Assembly (NCBI GenBank): GCA_964571215.1
Contig: CAZMZZ010000013.1
Coordinates: 1 to 38,162, forward strand
Reading direction: 5' to 3'
Length of the DNA: 38,162 bases
DNA from: CAJWPI01 sp964571215
Lineage (GTDB): Bacteria; Pseudomonadota; Gammaproteobacteria; Magnimaribacterales; Magnimaribacteraceae
Shown here piece by piece: positions 33,726 to 38,162 of the stretch; the first letter of the stretch is position 1, and every line of letters begins with the position of its first letter. Made by a program: the position numbers and the translations under genes. The notes under the pieces were generated by a model. It saw only the letters and a list, made by a program, of their open reading frames with translations, ran no database searches and was not told the DNA's origin.

Positions 33726-34527
33726 GATATCCTCTCCTGCAAAGATAAATCTCCATTTACAAGTGTTGAAAAGGAGAAGTGATGGCTTCCATGATATTGC
33801 TTCAGCTATGCAACTTATCGATTTATCGGATGAAATGAGCTTTGAACTTTCTAAAGAAGGTATTGAATTGATGGAAGACCCTTTTCCCATAGAAAATAAC
33901 CTGATCTTGAAAGCAGCTAAAGTCTTGCAAAGGATTACTAATGCAAATCAAGGGGTCAAAATTAAATTACAAAAGAAGATACCTATACAGAAGGGGCTTG
34001 GAGGTGGTAGCTCCAATGCTGCAACTACTCTAGTAGTCTTAAATAAAATTTGGAAAACTAAATTAAGCCATAAACAATTACTCAAAATAGGGGCTGAAAT
34101 AGGGTCTGATGTCCCTTTCTTTATTCATGGGCAAAGCGCTTGGGTAAGGGGAAAGGGGGAAATTCTTGAATATATTGATCTTCAGTCAAAAAAGTTTATC
34201 CTTATCTTTCCAGAAACTGCAATAAGTACAAAGACAGCCTTTGCAAATCTAACTTTAGATAAAGAAGTTGCTATCAGTGTTGAAGATTTCAAACAAGGAA
34301 TAAGTAAAAATAGTTTCTCCAACTGGGCTAGAAAAACCTATCCCGAAATTGATGATCTCTTTAATAAGCTAGAGAAAATAGGAAATCCTCAACTTACAGG
34401 TACAGGTTCCGCGATATTTTTAGATATTGAAAATCACGCACAGGTATCTGAAAACTTAAAAAAATTTCCAAATGCTACTTTAGTTAAAAGTATAAATCGC
34501 TCCCCTTTATTACAATTAATAGAATAA
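33712..34527 (+). CDS. ispE: 4-diphosphocytidyl-2-C-methyl-D-erythritol kinase
   Basis: IspE phosphorylates CDP-methylerythritol in the MEP route to isoprenoid precursors. From ATG 33712 the GHMP-kinase is 271 aa, beginning MKEIKISSPAKINLHLQVL with the catalytic Lys10. The phosphate-binding IQKGLGGGSSNAAT follows, and LTGTGSAIF lies near the end. An open frame runs 25 codons further upstream inside lolB, but the homology starts at Met 33712, giving a 14-bp overlap with the lolB end. It is followed 18 bp later by tRNA-Gln. Confidence 0.96.
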   Translation: MKEIKISSPAKINLHLQVLKRRSDGFHDIASAMQLIDLSDEMSFELSKEGIELMEDPFPIENNLILKAAKVLQRITNANQGVKIKLQKKIPIQKGLGGGSSNAATTLVVLNKIWKTKLSHKQLLKIGAEIGSDVPFFIHGQSAWVRGKGEILEYIDLQSKKFILIFPETAISTKTAFANLTLDKEVAISVEDFKQGISKNSFSNWARKTYPEIDDLFNKLEKIGNPQLTGTGSAIFLDIENHAQVSENLKKFPNATLVKSINRSPLLQLIE

Positions 34528-34545
34528 AATACACAATCAGAATTT

Positions 34546-34620
34546 TGGGGTGTAGCCAAGCGGTAAGGCAGCGGGTTTTGATCTCGCCATGCGTAGGTTC
34601 GAATCCTACCACCCCAGCCA
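34546..34620 (+). tRNA. tRNA-Gln (anticodon TTG)
   Basis: A full 75-base cloverleaf: acceptor TGGGGTG pairs with CACCCCA, the D arm is GCC/GGC, and the anticodon stem GCGGG/CTCGC encloses loop TTTTGAT with anticodon TTG. The T arm is GTAGG-TTCGAAT-CCTAC, discriminator G73, and CCA is encoded. The T1-A72 pair is the weak first pair typical of tRNA-Gln and read by both GlnRS and bacterial GatCAB. It lies between ispE and prs with no promoter of its own visible, so it is probably cut out of the operon transcript. Confidence 0.97.
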
Positions 34621-34643
34621 AATAAAAAGATGCTGAGGATAAG

Positions 34644-35600
34644 ATGAGCGCATATAGAAACGAACTAGTACTTTTTTCAGGAAATGGAAATAGACCACTT
34701 GCGGAAGCCATATCTAAAAGCTTAAGAACTCCAATAGGACAAGCAAAAGCAAATCGTTTTAGTGATGGAGAGATCAGTATTGATATACAAGAAAATGTTA
34801 GAGGTAAAGATGTTTACCTTATTCAACCAACTTGTGCGCCTGCAAACGACAACTTAATGGAACTAATTATTATGGTGGATGCTATCCGAAGGTCTTCTGC
34901 AGGAAGAATTACCGCTGTTATTCCTTATTACGGATATGGCAGACAAGATCGCAGAGTTAGATCAGAAAGAATGCCTATCAGCGCGAAAGTAATGGCTGAT
35001 ATTTTAGAGAGATCAGGTATTGATAAAGTATTAACCGTAGAGCTCCACTCTGAACAAATCCAGGGTTTTTTTCATATTCCTGTAGATAACGTTTACGGTA
35101 CAAAAATTTTTCATGACGACATAATCACTCAAAATTTAAAGGATAAATTAATTGTGTCGCCTGACGTTGGAGGAGTTATTAGATCAAGAGCTCTCGCAAA
35201 AGTCCTAGGCCTTTCAGACTTAGCTATCATAGATAAAAGAAGGGATGAAGCTAATAAATCTGAAGTGATGAACGTAATAGGCGATGTTAAAGATAAAGAC
35301 TGTATTATCGTAGATGACATGGTTGATACGGCTGGAACCTTATGCAATGCAGCTACAGCCTTAAAGAAAAAAGGGGCTAGGAAAGTCTTAGCTTACACCG
35401 TTCACCCAGTCCTATCAGGTACTGCTATACAAAAGATTTCTAAATCAGACCTTGATCAATTAATTGTAACCGATAGTATACCGCTCTCAGATTCTGCTAA
35501 ATCTTGTAAAAAGATAAGATCTATTACTTTAGCACCAACTTTAGCAGAAGCTATTAGGAGACTAAATAACGAAGAATCTATAAGCGCTATGTTCTTGTAG
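34644..35600 (+). CDS. prs: Ribose-phosphate pyrophosphokinase
   Basis: Prs makes PRPP, the ribosyl donor for nucleotides, NAD and histidine (used by HisG in this window). The 318-aa product shows FSGNGNRPLAEAI, RFSDGEISIDIQENVRGKDVYLIQ, YYGYGRQDR and the PRPP loop VDDMVDTAGTL. It starts 23 bp after tRNA-Gln, the order known from Pseudomonas. Length is normal. Confidence 0.98.
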   Translation: MSAYRNELVLFSGNGNRPLAEAISKSLRTPIGQAKANRFSDGEISIDIQENVRGKDVYLIQPTCAPANDNLMELIIMVDAIRRSSAGRITAVIPYYGYGRQDRRVRSERMPISAKVMADILERSGIDKVLTVELHSEQIQGFFHIPVDNVYGTKIFHDDIITQNLKDKLIVSPDVGGVIRSRALAKVLGLSDLAIIDKRRDEANKSEVMNVIGDVKDKDCIIVDDMVDTAGTLCNAATALKKKGARKVLAYTVHPVLSGTAIQKISKSDLDQLIVTDSIPLSDSAKSCKKIRSITLAPTLAEAIRRLNNEESISAMFL

Positions 35601-35626
35601 AAAGACTTAAGGAAATAAAATAAGTA

Positions 35627-36376
35627 ATGTCTGAACTTAATTTAGAAGCTAAAACAAGAGAAACTGAAGGCAGATCTGCCAATAAAGCTCTTAGAAGAGA
35701 GGGATCCATTCCTGGTGTGATCTATGGGGGTGAAGCTGAACCCCAAAGAGTCTTTATCATGGAAAAAGATATTTCTAAAGCGGCCGCCGTATCAGGCTTT
35801 TCTACTCAGATCCTGAAAATTTCTGTTGCCGGTAAAGAAGAAAATGTAGTAGTTAAAGAACTACAAAGACATCCTCAAACTAACAGATTAATACATGCGG
35901 ACTTCATGAGAGTAAACCCTGATTCAAGAATCAGTTTATCGGTTCCTATACGTTTCCTTAACGAAGAAATATGTATAGGAGTAAAAAATCAGGGCGGAGT
36001 GGTAAGTCATTTAATTAATGATATTGATATAAGTTGTCTAGCTTCAAACCTGCCAGAATACATCGAGGTGGATATTGCTGAACTAGAGTTGGGCTCTTCA
36101 ATTTTGCTTTCTGCCCTTAATTTACCTGAAGGAGTAGAGATACCAATTTTGGCGCAGGGGGAGGATCGAGATCAAGCGGTAGTTTCTATAACAGAAGCTA
36201 AAGTAATAGATATCGAACCCGAAGAAGAGGAAATTGAAGGAGAAGAAGGCGAAGAAGGAGAAGAAGGCGAAGAAGGAGAAGCTAAGGAAGGAGCCGAAGC
36301 AGACGGTGCTAAGGATGGAGAGAAACAAGCTGATACTCCAGATGAAGATGCAAAATCTTCAGATGATCAAAAATAA
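35627..36376 (+). CDS. rplY: 50S ribosomal protein L25 (CTC form) with acidic tail
   Basis: L25 binds 5S rRNA. The 249-aa product has the N-terminal L25 domain (RETEGRSANKALRREGSIPGVIYG, then VKELQRHPQTNRLIHADFMRV) and the C-terminal TL5 domain that E. coli L25 (94 aa) lacks. After about residue 196 comes a 50-residue tail made almost only of Glu, Gly, Asp, Ala and Lys, encoded in part by a 9-bp tandem repeat. The tail is longer and more acidic than I recall for Pseudomonas. It lies between prs and pth, as usual. Confidence 0.95.
   Translation: MSELNLEAKTRETEGRSANKALRREGSIPGVIYGGEAEPQRVFIMEKDISKAAAVSGFSTQILKISVAGKEENVVVKELQRHPQTNRLIHADFMRVNPDSRISLSVPIRFLNEEICIGVKNQGGVVSHLINDIDISCLASNLPEYIEVDIAELELGSSILLSALNLPEGVEIPILAQGEDRDQAVVSITEAKVIDIEPEEEEIEGEEGEEGEEGEEGEAKEGAEADGAKDGEKQADTPDEDAKSSDDQK
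36236..36280 (+). repeat. 9-bp tandem repeat coding Glu-Glu-Gly in rplY
   Basis: Five near-perfect in-frame units of GAAGAAGG(C/A) follow one another, with third positions alternating C and A so that pairs form an 18-bp higher unit. Gain or loss of a unit would change the tail of L25 by three residues without frameshift. Confidence 0.9.
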
Positions 36377-36393
36377 TTACTTCTTATAGGTCT

Positions 36394-36972
36394 ATGAAGA
36401 ACCTCTTGATTGTAGGTCTGGGTAATCCGGGAAAAGATTATGAAGAAACCAGACACAACGTGGGGATAAGATTTATTGAACTATTATCCACTCATTTCGA
36501 TATTGCTTTAGCAGAAGAGACAAAATTCTCCAGTAACTACGGTTGTAAAAAACTTCATGACCTTAAATTGCACTTGGCCATCCCTTCTTTGTATATGAAT
36601 GAGAGTGGCATAGCGGTCCAAAAAATTAAGAAGTACTTAAAAATTAACTTAGAGGATATCTTGATTGTTCACGATGAATTAGATCTACCGGTAGGTAAGT
36701 TAAAATTGAAAGAGTCAGGAGGTCATGGTGGTCATAATGGTATTAGAAATATAATTGATCACTTGCAGGGAAAAAGCGAATTTAAACGCTTACGTATAGG
36801 AATAGATCACCCAGGCAATGAACAAGATGTAACGAATTATGTTTTGAGTAGAGGTCCAAAACAAGAAAGAGAAACTACTGAAAAAGCTTTACAAAATGTC
36901 TTACCTATTATCGATAAAGTGATAGCTGGGAAATGGCAAGATGCCATGTTAGAACTTCACACAGAAAATTAA
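36394..36972 (+). CDS. pth: Peptidyl-tRNA hydrolase
   Basis: Pth frees tRNA from peptidyl-tRNA that dropped off the ribosome. The 192-aa protein has IVGLGNPGKDYEETRHNVG with the active His21, SLYMNESG, HDELDLPVGKLKLKESGGHGGHNG and RLRIGIDHPG. Length matches E. coli (194). It follows rplY and precedes ychF by 2 bp, the conserved rplY-pth-ychF set. Confidence 0.98.
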   Translation: MKNLLIVGLGNPGKDYEETRHNVGIRFIELLSTHFDIALAEETKFSSNYGCKKLHDLKLHLAIPSLYMNESGIAVQKIKKYLKINLEDILIVHDELDLPVGKLKLKESGGHGGHNGIRNIIDHLQGKSEFKRLRIGIDHPGNEQDVTNYVLSRGPKQERETTEKALQNVLPIIDKVIAGKWQDAMLELHTEN

Positions 36973-36974
36973 GT

Positions 36975-38063
36975 ATGAGCTTAAAATGCGGTATCGTAGG
37001 TTTACCCAACGTCGGTAAGTCCACACTATTTAATGCTTTAACAGCAGCAGGAATAGAGGCAGAAAACTTCCCTTTTTGTACTATAGAGCCAAACCAAGGT
37101 ATCGTATTTGTCCCTGACGAGAGACTGCAGAAAATTTCTGGAATAGTAAAACCCCAAGACACTATCCCTGCCACTACAGAATTTGTTGATATCGCTGGCT
37201 TAGTAAAAGGTGCTTCTAAAGGCGAAGGACTCGGTAACAAATTTTTATCTCATATAAGAGAAACGCAAGCGATTATTCACGTAGTTCGGTGTTTTGAGGA
37301 TAGCGGTATAAGTCATGTTGAAGAGACTATTAATCCTGTATCGGATGTTGAAATAGTAGAAACTGAGTTGTTGCTTGCCGATCTAGAAACCGTATTTAAG
37401 GCTAAAGAAAAAATAGAGAGAGTAGCAAAAAGTGGGGAAATAGAAGCTGCTAATCAATTAGAAGTTTTAACTAAACTAGAAGAAGAAATGAATCGGGGTG
37501 TGCAAGCTAGGGATGGTTCTCTTGTTGGAGAAAATCATTCTTTTTTAAAGGATTTGCAGTTAATAACTATAAAACCCTGCCTTTATGTGGCTAACGTTGC
37601 GGAAGAGGATAAAAATAATCCATACCTATCTACATTAGAAGATTATGCAAAATCTAAACAAGTTAAGGTTCTGGCTTTGTGTAATCAGATAGAAGCTGAG
37701 CTTGCAGAGCTTGACGAAACCGAGAGAGACTCCCTACTCCAAGATATGGGTATGGAGCGACCTGGGTTAGATAAACTTATCCAGGCAAGTTATGAACTTC
37801 TTAATTTACAAACTTTCTTTACAGCAGGCCCAAAAGAAGCAAGAGCCTGGACTATTAAAAAGGGAACCCCAGCACCGCAAGCGGCTGGAACTATCCATAC
37901 CGATTTTGAAAAGGGTTTTATTAGAGCAGAAACTATCTCTTACAATGACTTTATAGAACATCAAGGAGAGAGTGGTGCAAAGGCAGCTGGTAGACTAAGA
38001 TCCGAAGGTAGCGACTACATTGTGCAAGATGGAGACGTGATACTTTTTAGATTCAATGTGTAA
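36975..38063 (+). CDS. ychF: YchF, redox-regulated ribosome-binding ATPase
   Basis: YchF is an Obg-family P-loop protein that prefers ATP and binds the 70S ribosome. From ATG 36975 it is 362 aa, beginning MSLKCGIVGLPNVGKSTLFNAL. Switch II is VDIAGLVKGASKGEGLG, and NQIE stands in place of the GTPase NKxD motif, explaining ATP use. The C-terminal TGS-like domain has KKGTPAPQAAGTIHTDFEKGFIRAE. A longer reading frame from 36933 overlaps pth but adds unrelated residues, so the ATG two bases after the pth stop is preferred. Confidence 0.98.
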   Translation: MSLKCGIVGLPNVGKSTLFNALTAAGIEAENFPFCTIEPNQGIVFVPDERLQKISGIVKPQDTIPATTEFVDIAGLVKGASKGEGLGNKFLSHIRETQAIIHVVRCFEDSGISHVEETINPVSDVEIVETELLLADLETVFKAKEKIERVAKSGEIEAANQLEVLTKLEEEMNRGVQARDGSLVGENHSFLKDLQLITIKPCLYVANVAEEDKNNPYLSTLEDYAKSKQVKVLALCNQIEAELAELDETERDSLLQDMGMERPGLDKLIQASYELLNLQTFFTAGPKEARAWTIKKGTPAPQAAGTIHTDFEKGFIRAETISYNDFIEHQGESGAKAAGRLRSEGSDYIVQDGDVILFRFNV

Positions 38064-38070
38064 AGCTTAC

Positions 38071-38099
38071 TTGACTTTAACAACCCAGACTTTGACAAT
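38071..38099 (+). promoter_or_regulatory. Promoter of the terminal tRNA gene
   Basis: TTGACT (38071-38076, 5/6 match) is followed after exactly 17 bp by GACAAT (38094-38099, 4/6 match). Transcription would begin near 38106, three bases before the tRNA. It starts 7 bp after the ychF stop and shows that this tRNA is separately transcribed. Confidence 0.65.
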
Positions 38100-38108
38100 C
38101 CTCTTTCT

Positions 38109-38162
38109 GGCTATGTAGCTCAGCTGGTTTAGAGCGCAGCATTCATAATGCTGAGGTCGGTA
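38109..38162 (+). tRNA. tRNA with CAT anticodon, probably elongator tRNA-Met (truncated by window end)
   Basis: Acceptor 5' strand GGCTATG, D arm GCTC...GAGC, anticodon stem CAGCA/TGCTG around loop TTCATAA with anticodon CAT. The sequence stops at the variable loop because the window ends. It resembles elongator tRNA-Met. A lysidine-modified tRNA-Ile (CAT) cannot be excluded without the 3' half; the initiator is unlikely because its anticodon stem should carry three G-C pairs. Confidence 0.85.

Noticed and set aside
34484..34711. Antisense frame containing VVGFEPTHGEIKTRC
   Set aside because: This is the well-known false peptide produced by reading a tRNA gene in reverse; the tRNA-Gln explains it.
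36122..36328. Phe/Ser-rich antisense open frame opposite the rplY tail
   Set aside because: It is the reverse reading of the GAA-rich repeat and has no independent support.

Overview
The window reads as a compact, A+T-rich gammaproteobacterial chromosome segment (hand counts of sample lines give roughly 33-35% G+C in less conserved genes). Spacers are mostly 0-50 bp, many genes overlap by 1-14 bp, and there are no insertion sequences, phage genes or CRISPR arrays. Gene order is diagnostic. mraZ-rnpB-rsmI-lpoA, sspA-petCBA-rpsI-rplM, degS-hisD-hisG-murA-mlaC, kdsD-lptC-lptB-rpoN, yhdP-mreDCB-gatCAB and prfA-prmC / lolB-ispE-tRNA-Gln-prs-rplY-pth-ychF are the blocks found in Pseudomonas-like gammaproteobacteria, but with many intervening genes missing. 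This fits a streamlined, probably marine, gammaproteobacterium (SAR86-like is my guess; sequence alone does not prove it).

Layout. 1-1000: mraZ (minus), its repeat-containing promoter, and RNase P RNA. 1032-3045: rsmI and the outer-membrane lipoprotein LpoA diverge, with start codons sharing one CATG. 3047-7172 (minus): one operon reading rplM-rpsI-petA-petB-petC-sspA, joining two ribosomal proteins to the cytochrome bc1 complex. 7318-8400: DegS-type periplasmic protease. 8418-12283 (minus): mlaC-murA-hisG-hisD. 12371-17082 (plus): Ca2+/Na+ exchanger, kdsD, an apparent LptC/LptA composite, lptB and rpoN. 17123-23327 (minus): mreB-mreC-mreD-yhdP, the cell-shape and envelope cluster. 23441-26651 (plus): gatC-gatA-gatB, tRNA-dependent amidotransferase.

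26640-31187 (minus) is the only accessory-looking stretch: a GH84-type beta-N-acetylglucosaminidase, a DmdB-like acyl-CoA ligase, a MaoC-type hydratase, a short-chain dehydrogenase and a TetR-family regulator, tightly packed downstream of prfA-prmC. 33195-38063 (plus) is a lolB-ispE-tRNA-Gln-prs-rplY-pth-ychF operon, followed by a separate tRNA (CAT anticodon) cut by the window end.

Functionally the window is dominated by envelope building (MurA, MreBCD, LpoA, Lpt, KdsD, MlaC, LolB, YhdP), translation (S9, L13, L25, RF1, PrmC, Pth, RsmI, RNase P, GatCAB) and respiration (bc1). The most unusual items are a Mollicutes-like MraZ box array, the LptC/LptA composite with no separate lptA, an mlaC without its transporter genes, a sigma-54 with a diverged RpoN box, a predicted leaderless lolB, and the acyl-CoA/GH84 operon. 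I did not find a clearly new multi-gene defence or mobile system. No gene-free stretch exceeds 300 bases once rnpB is counted.
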